DNA from: Pseudomonas wuhanensis
Lineage (GTDB): Bacteria > Pseudomonadota > Gammaproteobacteria > Pseudomonadales > Pseudomonadaceae
DNA length: 64,000 nt
Reading direction: 5' to 3'
Assembly (NCBI RefSeq): GCF_030687395.1
Contig: NZ_CP117430.1
Location: 4,278,001 to 4,342,000 of the forward strand
The notes under the pieces were generated by a model. That model ran no database searches. It was not told the origin of the DNA and saw only the letters and a program-made list of their open reading frames with translations. Below are positions 16,646 through 26,238 of this stretch, one piece after another. Each line of letters starts with the position of its first letter. Position 1 is the first letter of the stretch. A program made the position numbers and the translations under genes.

Positions 16646-18070
16646 ATGTATAGGAATTTCAATAATTCCTAACCAAGGTCATGGGCTGACAATGCATCAT
16701 CGAAGCTCTGCCAACGTGGTTGTCGATGTCAGGAAAAAACGTTTTTGTCGAAAAAGGGGCCGAAAGCGATTTTTCGCTACCTTTTCCAGATTTCGGACGC
16801 ACCTTTCCCGCATCAAGCCCGCACATACCTCATCCGCGCGATCGCGTGGGCATGGGTAACCAGCCCCTTCACTGTCAGCCCACTGATCGCCGCCGTGTAC
16901 ACCATCCGCGCGCCGCACAGCACGCAGCTGAACGGATCGACATTTAAAAACGCTTTCGCCATCTGTGCGAAATACAGCTTTGGCGTCGGCCCCGGCTTTG
17001 CCATCTTCAGGGCTTCGTATACCTGCGGCAGGTATTTCCCACACACCCGGTTGGCCAGAAAGCCGAAATAGCGGATCATCCGGAAATGCTTCTGCGGGAT
17101 GTGCTGCACCACCCGGCGCAGCATGTCGGCCTGGCTCAGCGACTCCTGCTGATAGGTCTGCGTGCGGTGATCCAGGTAGGTGAAGCTCAGCGTCGCGCCC
17201 GATGTGTAATGCGCTAGGCGACTGCCCGAGATCGGAGGCTTCTTCAGGTAACGGCCTAGGTAATTCACGGTCTTTCGCCCGTTTTCCGTCTTCTTCGACC
17301 GGTAGATGTGCCAGTGTTGGCCGCCCGCAGTGAGCACCAGGCGGCGCCAGTCGCTTTCGCAGGTGATGTGCGCTAATTCCGGCGGCAACACGAGCTGGCC
17401 CCATTGCTCCAAGAGGTAGTTGCGCACATTCCACATCCAGCGCCGGCGCATCGCCTTTTCATGAAACGCCAGGTTTTTCCAGACGCCCTGCTCATCCAGG
17501 CCACCGGCGGTCGCCGAGAGGTGCACATGGGGACTCCAGTTGAGCCGCCGACCGTAGGTGTGGAGCGCGCCAAACAGCCCGATGCGCAAACCTCGCCGCC
17601 TGGCGGCGTACAACAGGTTGTCCGCCGCCAGGCGGCACAGCGCATCGAGCAGAGCACGGTTGTGAAAGAACAGCGGCCACAGCGTGTCGGGCAGCGTAAA
17701 CACCAGGTGGTACCAGGCGCAGTCGGGCAAGCGGTTGTGTTGGACGGCAATCCACTGATCGGTGGCCTTTTTGCCGCACGACGGGCAGGCCCGGCAGTGG
17801 CGGGTGTTGCACCGGTATTTGACGTGCGGGCAGTGCCCATTGCCGCAGGTGCAGTGCTTTACGCCCAGGATCGAGGTGCCGCTGGCCAGCATTTTGCTCA
17901 CCGATTCCACTTCGATGGCGCGTAGACCGCCGACCTCCAGCAACCCTGCCCAGCCGCCGTTGGCCGTGAACAGGTTTTTCAAAGGCGGGGTTTGAAGCCA
18001 GCGGACCGGCTGGAACGGGCTATGGAGTGGCGTCGAGCGGTTAGGACAGTGCCCCTCACGTCAGCGGGCC
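16646..18070 (-). mobile_element. IS801-like element A (IS91 family), complete
   Basis: The terminal end downstream of the transposase (16646-16671) carries an 8-bp hairpin TAGGAATT/AATTCCTA. It is flanked by GTTC on this strand, read GAAC on the transposase strand, the known IS91-family target tetranucleotide. The other end (GGCCCGCTGA, near 18070) begins about 7 bases after the stop codon of the repeat effector at 18078. Transposase and effector share a strand. Confidence 0.85.
16813..17982 (-). CDS. tnpA: IS801-like rolling-circle transposase (HUH, Y1)
   Basis: The product has 389 residues starting at TTG. It has an N-terminal zinc-binding region rich in Cys/His (CTCGNGHCPH, CPSCG, about residues 42-71), the metal-binding HVH motif in the middle (near residue 150), and the tyrosine region VNYLGRYLKKP near residue 245. 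This is the only copy in the window that is open from start to finish, so it could supply transposase in trans to the broken copies. It lies directly after the repeat effector at 18078-19655. Confidence 0.93.
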   Translation of the reverse strand: MKNLFTANGGWAGLLEVGGLRAIEVESVSKMLASGTSILGVKHCTCGNGHCPHVKYRCNTRHCRACPSCGKKATDQWIAVQHNRLPDCAWYHLVFTLPDTLWPLFFHNRALLDALCRLAADNLLYAARRRGLRIGLFGALHTYGRRLNWSPHVHLSATAGGLDEQGVWKNLAFHEKAMRRRWMWNVRNYLLEQWGQLVLPPELAHITCESDWRRLVLTAGGQHWHIYRSKKTENGRKTVNYLGRYLKKPPISGSRLAHYTSGATLSFTYLDHRTQTYQQESLSQADMLRRVVQHIPQKHFRMIRYFGFLANRVCGKYLPQVYEALKMAKPGPTPKLYFAQMAKAFLNVDPFSCVLCGARMVYTAAISGLTVKGLVTHAHAIARMRYVRA

Positions 18071-18077
18071 ATCCAGA

Positions 18078-19655
18078 CTATTGCGGTCCACGCGCGGCCT
18101 GCAACCGGGCCGTGATGCGCGCGTTACCTGCCCCCAACCCGGCGGCGTGCAGGGCGCTGGCGACGTCCTTATGAATTCTCAACGACCCGTCGGTGTTGTG
18201 CAGGTGCGCGTTGATCTGCTCATCCGTGGCGCTTCGCAGACGCCGTGCCGACCCGGCGGCCTGCAGCTGGGCATCGATGCGCGCGTTACCTGCCCCCAAC
18301 CCGGCGGCGTGCAGGGCGCTGGCGACGTCCTTATGAATTCTCAACGACCCGTCGGTGTTGTGCAGGTGCGCGTTGATCTGCTCATCCGTGGCGCTTCGCA
18401 GACGCCGTGCCGACCCGGCGGCCTGCAGCTGGGCATCGATGCGCGCGTTACCTGCCCCCAACCCGGCGGCGTGCAGGGCGCTGGCGACGTCCTTATGAAT
18501 TCTCAACGACCCGTCGGTGTTGTGCAGGTGCGCGTTGATCTGCTCATCCGTGGCGCTTCGCAGACGCCGTGCCGACCCGGCGGCCTGCAGCTGGGCATCG
18601 ATGCGCGCGTTACCTGCCCCCAACCCGGCGGCGTGCAGGGCGCTGGCGACGTCGCTCCGAGTTCTCAACGACCCGTCGGTGTTGTGCAGGCGCGCGGTGA
18701 TCGTAGCATCCGTGGCGCCGGGCAGTTTCCGTGCCCCCCCGGCGGCCTGCAGCCGGGCCGTGATGCGCTTGGCACCTGCCCCCAATCCGGCGGCGCGCAG
18801 GGCGCTGATGACGTCCTTGTGAGTTCTCAACGACCCGTCGTCGTTGTGCAGGTGCGCGGTGATCTGATTATCCGTGGCACCTCGCCGTTTTGGCGGCTGG
18901 CCTTCGGACGCTGCCCCCGACCGAGAGGACAGGGAGGGCGCCTGGTAGGGTGCGCTGCTTACCGCATGAGCGGGCCGGTTCCGGCTAGGCCCGGGAACGC
19001 CTGTTGAGGTGCCGGCCGAGCCGTCGTGGGAAAAGACCATGGACTGGGTACTGACCGAAGCGCCCGACGGCAGCGGTGCACCGGAAAAGTTCTGAGTACT
19101 GCTTTTTGTAATCAGGGCCTGGGTCAACTGACCCCGTGAGGATTGCGCGGCCAGTTGGCTGGGAGATGGCTGTTGCCCGCTGGCAGAGGACGCTTCCGCG
19201 TGTGCCGAGGCAGGCGGAGGGCCGGGCAGGTTTACGGATATAGCTCCCGAAAGGTCACGCAAATTAGCGCTAACGATGTCGTATTGGGATTGATCGTTTA
19301 ATCGCGTGTTGATGGTTAACTCGGCCCTGGTTAAATTGGCAATGCTCATAGGATTGCCACCCACTGGTGGGCTGACCGACGCCTGATAGGTAGCCTCCAT
19401 ACCGCTGGTAGATTGAAGCCGAAAAGAGTCGTCCTGTAGAGCGTTGCGTACCAGCGATGCAACACGTTGATGATCGAGGTTGGGCTGGGTTACAACCTGA
19501 TCTAAAGCCAGGCCCGCATTGAGGCTCAATCGGGAAAGAGAAATTCTACCGGGATGGACAGGCTGAGCCTGAGAGCCCGACGCTTCTGGGGGGTGAGCGG
19601 AATTGACTGATGCGGTGTAGTGCTGGGAAGGGCTACCTGATCGGAGGGGATCCAT
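18078..19655 (-). CDS. Repeat effector, type a, five 54-residue repeats
   Basis: The product has 525 residues. Residues 1-258 are a Ser/Pro/Gln-rich region beginning MDPLRSGSPS and ending in a linker with PPKRRG. Residues 259-525 are five tandem 54-residue units. Each unit is ATDxQIxAHLHN...GSLRT-[3 variable]-V(A/I)SAL(H/R)AAGLGA-[3 variable]-RIxAxLQAAG. Triplets N to C are HKD/GAK, RSD/GNA, then HKD/GNA three times. The last unit ends LQAARGPQ. A perfect hrp box lies 60 bases upstream, so HrpL control and type III secretion are likely. The opening resembles the MDPIRS start of Xanthomonas TAL effectors, but the repeats are not TAL repeats. Function unknown; a nucleic-acid- or protein-binding scaffold is the working idea. 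Confidence 0.85.
   Translation of the reverse strand: MDPLRSGSPSQHYTASVNSAHPPEASGSQAQPVHPGRISLSRLSLNAGLALDQVVTQPNLDHQRVASLVRNALQDDSFRLQSTSGMEATYQASVSPPVGGNPMSIANLTRAELTINTRLNDQSQYDIVSANLRDLSGAISVNLPGPPPASAHAEASSASGQQPSPSQLAAQSSRGQLTQALITKSSTQNFSGAPLPSGASVSTQSMVFSHDGSAGTSTGVPGPSRNRPAHAVSSAPYQAPSLSSRSGAASEGQPPKRRGATDNQITAHLHNDDGSLRTHKDVISALRAAGLGAGAKRITARLQAAGGARKLPGATDATITARLHNTDGSLRTRSDVASALHAAGLGAGNARIDAQLQAAGSARRLRSATDEQINAHLHNTDGSLRIHKDVASALHAAGLGAGNARIDAQLQAAGSARRLRSATDEQINAHLHNTDGSLRIHKDVASALHAAGLGAGNARIDAQLQAAGSARRLRSATDEQINAHLHNTDGSLRIHKDVASALHAAGLGAGNARITARLQAARGPQ
18081..18881 (-). repeat. Five-unit repeat array (162-bp period) of the 18078-19655 gene
   Basis: The array is 801 bases: four full units of 162 bases and a final one of 153. 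Three successive 162-base stretches (18120-18605) look identical at the nucleotide level, showing very recent tandem amplification. The N-proximal two units differ. Confidence 0.92.
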
Positions 19656-19714
19656 GGTGGTCTGGGCCTGTTCTGAGTGATTGAATCGGCCGCACGAAAC
19701 GACCTGGATCCGAG

Positions 19715-19743
19715 TAGGTGGTCACAAGGGCTTAGGGGGTTCC
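19715..19743 (-). promoter_or_regulatory. hrp box of the type a repeat effector
   Basis: On the minus strand: GGAACC, 16 bases, CCACCTA. Perfect HrpL consensus, 60 bases before the ATG at 19655. Confidence 0.94.
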
Positions 19744-19799
19744 GAAGGCGGGCGGGGGAACACGCGGGCCAGGCAACATGGCTGTGAAGTGGGCACGGA

Positions 19800-20835
19800 C
19801 CCATTTGCAGCCGTAGGCTGCCCTCTTGGGCGCTTTGCCGCGCGCCTCCATCTTCAACGCTTCGTAAACCCGTGGTAACTGCTGACCACACACCCGATTA
19901 GCCAGAAAACCAAAATACCGAATCATCCGAAAGTGCTTTTCCGGGATGTGCTGCACCACCCGGCGCAGCATGTCCGTCTGGCTCAGCGACTCCTCCTGGT
20001 AGGTCTGCGTGCGGTGATCCAGGTAGGTGAAGCTCAACGTCGCACTGGAGGTGTAATGCGCCAGGCGGCTGCCCGAGATCGGCGGTTTTTTCAGGTAACG
20101 GCCCAGGTAAATTCACCGTCTTTCGCCCGTTTGCCGTCCTCTTCGACACATAGACGTGCCAATGCTGGCCGCCGGCGTTGAGTATCAAGTGTCGCCAGTC
20201 ATTTTCGCTTTGCAGGTGAGTGTTTTCGGGCGGTACCGTGAGGTGCTCCCATTGGCCCAGCAGGCACTGGCGCACATTCCACATCCAACGTCGACGCAGG
20301 GCGGATTTGTGAAACGACAGATTTTCCCAGGCACCGCCTTCATCGATCCCTCCCGAGGTGGCAGAGACATGGATGTGCGGATGCCAGTTAAGCCGTCGGC
20401 CATAGGTATGGATCGCGCAAAACACCCCGATATCCAATCCTCGGGATCGGGCGGCATACTGCAAATTGTCGACGGCCAGGCGGCACAGGGCATCGAGTAA
20501 ATGACGGTTATGAAAAAACAGTGGCCACAGGGTGTCGGGCAGCGTGAACACCAGGTGTTGCCAGGCACAATCGGGCAAGCGGTGGTGTTGGACGGCCATC
20601 CACTGATCGGTGGCTTTTTTGCCACAGGATGGACAGGCCCGGCAGTGACAGGTGTTGCACAGGTATTTGACGTGAGGGCAGTTGTCGTTACCGCAGGTGT
20701 AGTGCTTTACACCCAGGATCGGGTGGCGCAGGCGAGCATTTTGGTGATCGACTCGACTTCGATATCGCGCAGGCCACCCTCATCCAGAAGGTTGGCCCAG
20801 CATTGGTTAGCGGTGAACAGATTTTTTAGCGGCCG
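19800..20835 (-). pseudogene. IS801-like transposase, diverged copy B, frameshifted
   Basis: Encodes the same IS91-family transposase in a second, clearly diverged version. The frame is broken near 20730 (start region) and near 20110. The C-terminal Cys-rich end and the terminal hairpin are missing, replaced by the promoter region of the effector at 19655. It therefore sits immediately upstream of that gene on the same strand. An almost identical copy is at 37819-38854. Confidence 0.85.
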
Positions 20836-20869
20836 GGGTTTGTAGGCAGGAATCATCTGAAGCAGAAGC

Positions 20870-21040
20870 GTTGGGTAGGTGGGCTTTATGATGATCGATT
20901 ACAGCTGCCATGACAAAGCGCAGCCCCGTGGTAGCTCTGATGGGCAACTCGGTTTTCCTGATGCTATGCGATAGCAAGAACGGGCGATTTGCAGCCGCAG
21001 GCTGCCTAGTTCTTTAAATTCCGTTTTCTGAAGCGACCCC
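20870..21040. other. Junction DNA between IS801 copy B and the IS6 fragment
   Basis: No gene is seen. The stretch holds a short inverted repeat around GCAGCC (GCAGCCGCAGGCTGC at about 20991) and is repeated at 38889-39059. Confidence 0.4.
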
Positions 21041-21598
21041 AAGTACCTCTACCGCGCCGTCGACAAGCACGGCAAGACCGTCGATTTCCTGCTGACGGCA
21101 AAGCGCGACATGGCTGCGGCCAGGCGCTTCTTCGACAAGGCCATTAAAGCGAACGGCGAGCCGGATAAGGTCGCGATGGACAAGAGCGGCGCTAAAAAGG
21201 CCGCAATCGATGCGATCAACACCGCTCGCAACGTGCTCATTCTGGTGCGCCAGGTTAAATACCTCAACAACATCGTCGAGCAGGACCATCGCGCCATCAA
21301 GCGGGTGACCAGGCCGATGCTCAACTTCAAATCGTTCCGGTGCGCCAACTGCGTGCTCGCCGGAATCGAACTGATTCACATGATCCGCAAGGGCCAGTTC
21401 GCTATTGATGGCACCGACGCAAGTAAGCCGACAACACGGCCCGGTGCTACGGATGAGCAAATCAACGCGCACCTGCATAACGACGACGGATCGTTAAGAA
21501 CTCGCAGCGACGTCGCCAGCGCCCTGCACGCCGTCGGATTGGGGGCAGGTGCCAAGCGCATCGCGGCCCAGCTGCAGGCCGCGCGTGGACCGCAATAA
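21041..21598 (+). pseudogene. IS6-type transposase fragment fused in frame to one repeat unit
   Basis: From 21041 the frame encodes the C-terminal two thirds of an IS6/IS26-type transposase (KYLYRAVDKHGKTVDFLLTA..., VRQVKYLNNIVEQDHRAIKR, LAGIELIHMIRKGQ). It then passes without a break, at about 21430, into a single 51-residue repeat (RSD/GAK) ending LQAARGPQ. The first ATG is at 21110 and no ribosome site is seen, so expression is doubtful. The repeat module has been captured as a 3' cassette. An identical fusion lies at 39060-39617. Confidence 0.8.
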
Positions 21599-21656
21599 TC
21601 TAGATAACCCACTTGCGTCCAATTATTTTTAATCATTTTACGTTTGCTAAGCCACT

Positions 21657-21682
21657 CACAAGACGTAGACATGCGTCTTGTG
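21657..21682. terminator. 9-bp stem-loop after the fusion gene
   Basis: CACAAGACG and CGTCTTGTG with an 8-base loop, about 60 bases after the stop and 63 bases before the next effector ATG. No T-run. Also present at 39676-39701. A CCACTCA hrp-box-like half overlaps its left edge without a GGAACC partner. Confidence 0.5.
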
Positions 21683-21744
21683 CGTGAGTTCTTAGACTAG
21701 CTCTACGTATTTGGACACCCCCAGCACTTCGCAGGAACAACTAT

Positions 21745-23112
21745 ATGCACCCCCTATCGCCTTACTCACCCAGTTACGTTTACCCTATGCCGGACATGGA
21801 ACAATCTCGTAACTTGCCACAAAATGCACCGTCACAAGCGACCCACACGGGCGCACGCCCTGCGGCAAATAGGGATATCTTCAGGAAATTGCGCAGCTAG
21901 AAGGACAAAGAGCGTCCCTGGCCAACATGGACGGCGCAGTTGATCGGCAGATTGATAACCTGAAGCGTCAGCTGCCAAACGACCGGTGCCAGGTGAGGAT
22001 GCAGGCTTCCATTCCAATGTACCTGATCCTGAATCAACCCTGCGATGGCCGCCCCCTCGGCAAGCCAGGCAACGAGGGCGAGCTCTTCCACATGGGGGTA
22101 AAAAGCGAAGGCTCCCTGCCTCGACATATGGTCAACCATCCTCTGTCTTAAGCGGACAACAACCATCGATTTCCAGCTATCAAGCCGCGCAATCTTCACG
22201 GGGCCAGCGGGCACCAGCCACGATGGGGCAAAACAATCCTCGGAATTCAGGTCCGCTGCTGCCGTCGAGTGCCTCGGTCAGTACACGGGGCATGGCCTTT
22301 TCCCACGATGGCTCGGCCGGCACCTCAACAGGCGTTCCCGGGCCTAGCCGGAACCAGCCCGCTCATGCGGTACGCAGCGCACCCTACCAGGCGCCCTCCC
22401 TGCCCTCCCTGCCCTCTCGGTCGGGGGCAGCGTCCGAAGGCCAGCCGCCAAACCGGCGAGGCGCCACGGATAATCAGATCACCGCGCACCTGCGCAACGA
22501 CGACGGGTCGTTGAGAACTCAAACTGACGTCATCAGCGCCCTGCACGCCGTCGGATTGGGGGCAGGTAACGCGCGCATCGTGTCGGCGCTGCGGCAGGCC
22601 GCCGGGGGGCACGGAAACTGCGCGGCGCCACGGATGCTCAGATCGACGCGCACCTGCACAACGACGACGGGTCGTTGAGAACTCAAACTGACGTCATCAG
22701 CGCCCTGCACGCCGCCGGATTGGGGGCAGATACATCGCGCATCACGGCCCGGCTGCAGGCCGCCGGGGGGGCACGGAAACTGCGCGGCGCCACGGATGAG
22801 CAGATCACCGCGCACCTGCACAACACCGACGGGTCGTTGAGAACTCACAAGGACGTCGCCAGCGCCCTGCACGCCGCCGGGTTGGGGGCAAGTAACGCGC
22901 GCATCGCGGCCCAGCTGCAGGCCGCCGGGGGGGCACGGCACCTGCGCGGCGCCACGGATGAGCAGATCAACGCGCACCTGCACAACGACGACGGGTCGTT
23001 GAGAACTGGGAGTAACGTCGCCAGCGCCCTGCACGCCGCCGGATTGGGGGCAGATACATCGCGCATCACGGCCCGGCTGCAGGCCGCGCGTGGACCGCAA
23101 CAATCTAGATAA
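21745..23112 (+). pseudogene. Repeat effector, type b, four repeats, frameshifted
   Basis: The start MHPLSPYSPS and the Ser/Pro-rich body match the intact gene at 39764, but at least four single-base indels break the frame between about 21885 and 22100. A G7 tract shortened to G6 near 22603 breaks the first repeat from the rest. Repeat triplets are QTD/GNA, QTD/DTS, HKD/SNA and GSN/DTS. The end reads GPQQSR because the usual stop is a CAA. RBS GCAGGAAC lies before the ATG. No complete hrp box is present. Several indels are in homopolymers, so sequencing error is possible. Confidence 0.8.
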
Positions 23113-23249
23113 CCCACTTGCGTCCAATTATTTTTAATCATTTTACGTTTGCTAAGCCACTCACCAGACGCAGACATGCGTCTTGTGCGTGAGTTCTTAG
23201 ACTAGCTCTACGTATTTGGACACCCCCAGCACCTCGCAGGAACAACTAT

Positions 23250-24072
23250 ATGCACCCCCTATCGCCTTACTCACCCAGTTCACGTTCACCCTATGCCGGA
23301 CATGGAACAATCTCGTAACTTGCCACAAAATGCACCGTCACAAGCGCCCCACACGGGCGCACGCCCTGCGGCAAATAGGCTGGATATCTTTCAGAAAATT
23401 GCGCAGCTAGAAGGACAAAGAGCGTCCCTGGCCAACATGGAAGGCGCAGTTGATCGGCAGATTGATAACCTGAAGCGTCAGCTGCCAAACGAACCGGTGC
23501 CAGGTGAGGATGCAGGCTTCCATTCCAATGTACCTGATCCTGAATCAACCCCTGCGATGGCCGCCCCCTCGGCAAGCCAGGCAACGAGGGCGAGCTCTTC
23601 CACAGGCAAGGGTAAAAAGCGAAGGCTCCCTGCCTCGACATATGGTCAAGCATCCTCTGTCTTAAGCGGGCAACAACCATCAGTTTCCACCCATCTGGCC
23701 ACACAATATTCACGGAGTCAGTTGACCGAGGCCCTTATCAGACAAAACAGCCCTCAGGACTCTTCCGGTGCACCGCTGCCCTCCGGCGCCTCGGTCAGCA
23801 CCCAGTCCACGGTCTTTTCCCACGACCGCTCGGCCGCCTCGACGGGCGTTCCTGGGCGTAGCCGGACACGGCCCGCTCAAACCGCACGCAGCGAGCCTTA
23901 TCCTGCCCCTTCACAATCAGGCGCCTCGTCCTCACGCGGTGCAGGCACGCGTGTGGCGGATCCGAGGCATCCGGGGCAGACCATTTCACAAGGCGCGCTG
24001 AATCAGCGGAACTCCCGAGCCCGAGCGGCCGCCAGTAAGGCCGAAGCGAAAAACGCATCGCTCATTGCCTAA
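23250..24072 (+). pseudogene. Type b effector without repeats, N-terminal frameshift
   Basis: This is a third copy of the MHPLSPYSPS type. One extra base near 23276 shifts the first 14 codons. From the internal ATG at 23293 (MPDMEQSRN) the frame is open for 259 residues. It carries a coiled helix (about 30-60), a basic stretch GKGKKRRLP that could act as a nuclear localisation signal, and a different C-terminus ending EAKNASLIA in place of the repeats. It shows what a repeat-free member looks like. A truncated, inverted copy lies at 25543-26235. Confidence 0.7.
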
Positions 24073-24229
24073 CGCCCATAGGCCAGCCAGTTTCAAACCT
24101 CTGAAAATCTATTCAGGGGTTCCGGCTTACACCCAAATACTGTTCGGTTAGATTGGCAGCTGGTAAAATTTGCGTATCACCGAACCTCACAAACGAGAGG
24201 TATAGAGATGGCGCGAACGAAGGCGACGC

Positions 24230-25050
24230 GGCACTGTTGCAAATAGTTTATGGGGGGTAGGCTAAAGCCCACCTTGGACTGAAGGAGGCGCGTATGAACC
24301 CTTTCTAGGGTCGGCATTTTCAGGGCACCCTTATTCTCTGGGCCGTACGCTGGTATTGCAAATATGGCATCAGCTACCGTGAGCTGCAGGAGATGCTCGC
24401 CGAACGCGGCGTCAATGTCGACCACACCACGATTTATCGTTGGGTTCAGCATTACGCGCCGGAGATGGAAAAACGTCTGCGTTGGTACTGGCATCACCCT
24501 ACAGATTTGCGCTCCTGGTGTCTCGATGAAACCTATGTCAAGGTCTGGGGGAAATGGTTTTACCTGTACAGGGCCACGGACAACCGCGGCCATGCCCTCG
24601 ATTTTTACCTGTCCCCCCGTCGCAACACCCAAGCCGCCTACCGGTTTTTACGCAAGACGCTCAAGCCTCTGAAGGCGTGGTAAATCCCTAAAGTCATCAA
24701 TACCGACAAGGCGCCCACCTATGCCAAAGCGCTGGTATTGCTGAAGCAGGAAGGCAAATGCCCTCCGGACGTGGAGCAGCGACAGGTGAAGTACCTGAAC
24801 AACGCCTTTGAGTGCGATCATGGAAAACTCAAACGCATCATCAATCCACTGCTGGGTTTCAAATCCCGTAAAACGGCGTAGGCAACGATAAAAAGGAATA
24901 GAAACCCTGCGAGCCCTTCGCAAAGGTCAGGCAGCGTCCTGGTATTACGGGCACGCCCAGGGCGAAGTGCGCCTGGTTAATAGGGTTTTCGGCCTCTGAG
25001 CCCTATTTGAAGAGCAAACCACAGCTCAGGATCCTATTTGCAACAGTGCC
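24230..25050 (+). mobile_element. IS6-family element (821 bp), degenerate transposase
   Basis: The ends are GGCACTGTTGCAAA and its inverse, as in IS26-type elements. It lies inside an IS4-type fragment at the centre of a large inverted repeat. The flanking octamers (GGCGACGC and GGCAACAC) are similar but not identical. Confidence 0.88.
24294..24999 (+). pseudogene. IS6-family transposase, multiple stops
   Basis: It matches the intact 234-residue transposase at 34706-35410, but TAG replaces the fifth codon, TAA follows KAW near 24681, and another TAG lies near 24880. The catalytic LDETYVKV segment and the DHGKLKR region are still readable. It is not expected to be active. Confidence 0.85.
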
Positions 25051-25407
25051 GGCAACACTGCGTCTGCAATTCGCGCAAAACAGCAGCTTCAATCTTTGTA
25101 CGCGCCTGCGTAATCGATGCCTTGTTGACCGTTGTAGATGTTGCGCTGCCTTCTAGCCAGGCTAGGCCAGGCCTTGCGTCATGGCCGCAAATACATCTTC
25201 ATACGCCGCCTCAGGATACAGGCTAAGGGCCATGCTGAAATCACCACCGTGCTCGCCGGAAATTTGCGTACGCGCTGACTATTGCACCCAATGCTTCTCA
25301 AGAAGCTGGACGACCCCCTCCATCGGATAAACCCGGGCAAACAGACTCGCACCAAGGTAATCGGTTAAACGTACTCCCTGACCCAGCGTCGCCTTCGTTC
25401 GCGCCAT
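25051..25407 (-). pseudogene. IS4-like transposase N-terminal fragment
   Basis: From the ATG at 25407 the minus strand reads MARTKATLGQGVRLTDYLG, a FARVYP segment and, after a stop codon, ALSLYPEAAYEDVFAAMTQGL. This is the layout of the N-terminal domain of IS4-family transposases. The first seven codons occur again, inverted, at 24208-24229 on the other side of the IS6 element, so the IS6 insertion or a later inversion split it. Confidence 0.5.
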
Positions 25408-25542
25408 CTCTATACCTCTCGTTTGTGAGGTTCGGTGATACGCAAATTTTACCAGCTGCCAATCTAACCGAACAGTATTTGGGTGTAAGCCGGAACCCCT
25501 GAATAGATTTTCAGAGGTTTGAAACTGGCTGGCCTATGGGCG

Positions 25543-26235
25543 TTAGGCAATGAGCGATGCGTTTTTCGCTTCGGCCTTACTGGCGGCCGCTCGGGCTCGG
25601 GAGTTCCGCTGATTCAGCGCGCCTTGTGAAATGGTCTGCCCCGGATGCCTCGGATCCGCCACATGCGTGCCTGCACCGCGTGAGGACGAGGCGCCTGATT
25701 GTGAAGGGGCAGGATAAGGCTCGCTGCGTGCGGTTTGAGCGGGCCGTGTCCGGCTACGCCCAGGAACGCCCGTCGAGGCGGCCGAGCGGTCGTGGGAAAA
25801 GACCGTGGACTGGGTGCTGACCGAGGCGCCGGAGGGCAGCGGTGCACCGGAAGAGTCCGGAGGGCTGTTTTGTCTGATAAGGGCCTCGGTCAACTGACTC
25901 CGTGAATATTGTGTGGCCAGATGGGTGGAAACTGATGGTTGTTGCCCGCTAAAGACAGAGGATGCTTGACCATGTGTCGAGGCAGGGAGCATTCGCTTTT
26001 TACCCTTGCCTGTGGAAGAGCTCGCCCTCGTTGCCTGGCTTGCCGAGGGGGCGGCCATCGCAGGGGTTGATTCAGGATCAGGTACATTGGAATGGAAGCC
26101 TGCATCCTCACCTGGCACCGGTTCGTTTGGCAGCTGACGCTTCAGGTTATCAATCTGCCGATCAACTGCGCCGTCCATGTTGGCCAGGGACGCTCTTTGT
26201 CCTTCTAGCTGCGCAATTTTCTGAAAGATATCCAG
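25543..26235 (-). pseudogene. Type b effector without repeats, 5' end lost to IS30
   Basis: An inverted duplicate of 23395-24072 with only a few changes (for example GKGKKRMLP instead of GKGKKRRLP, HVADP for RVADP). The 5' third and promoter are replaced by the IS30 element at 26239. It ends with the same NASLIA tail. It is unlikely to be expressed from its own promoter. Confidence 0.75.
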
Positions 26236-26238
26236 GGC

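Noticed and set aside
18081..18881. Tandem 162-bp units could be mistaken for a CRISPR array or satellite
   Set aside because: Units are adjoining, keep the reading frame and encode a constant protein framework; there are no unique spacers.
18081..19007. Long + strand frame (308 codons) antisense to the repeat array, itself repetitive
   Set aside because: It is the mirror of the 162-bp repeats in GC-rich DNA, with no start context; the minus-strand gene has a hrp box and ribosome-site context. The same applies to long antisense frames at 22519, 29479, 43121 and 40349.
18078..19655. Calling these genes TAL effectors
   Set aside because: The period is 54 rather than 33-35 residues, the unit core differs, and no TAL N-terminal binding region or acidic activation domain is seen.
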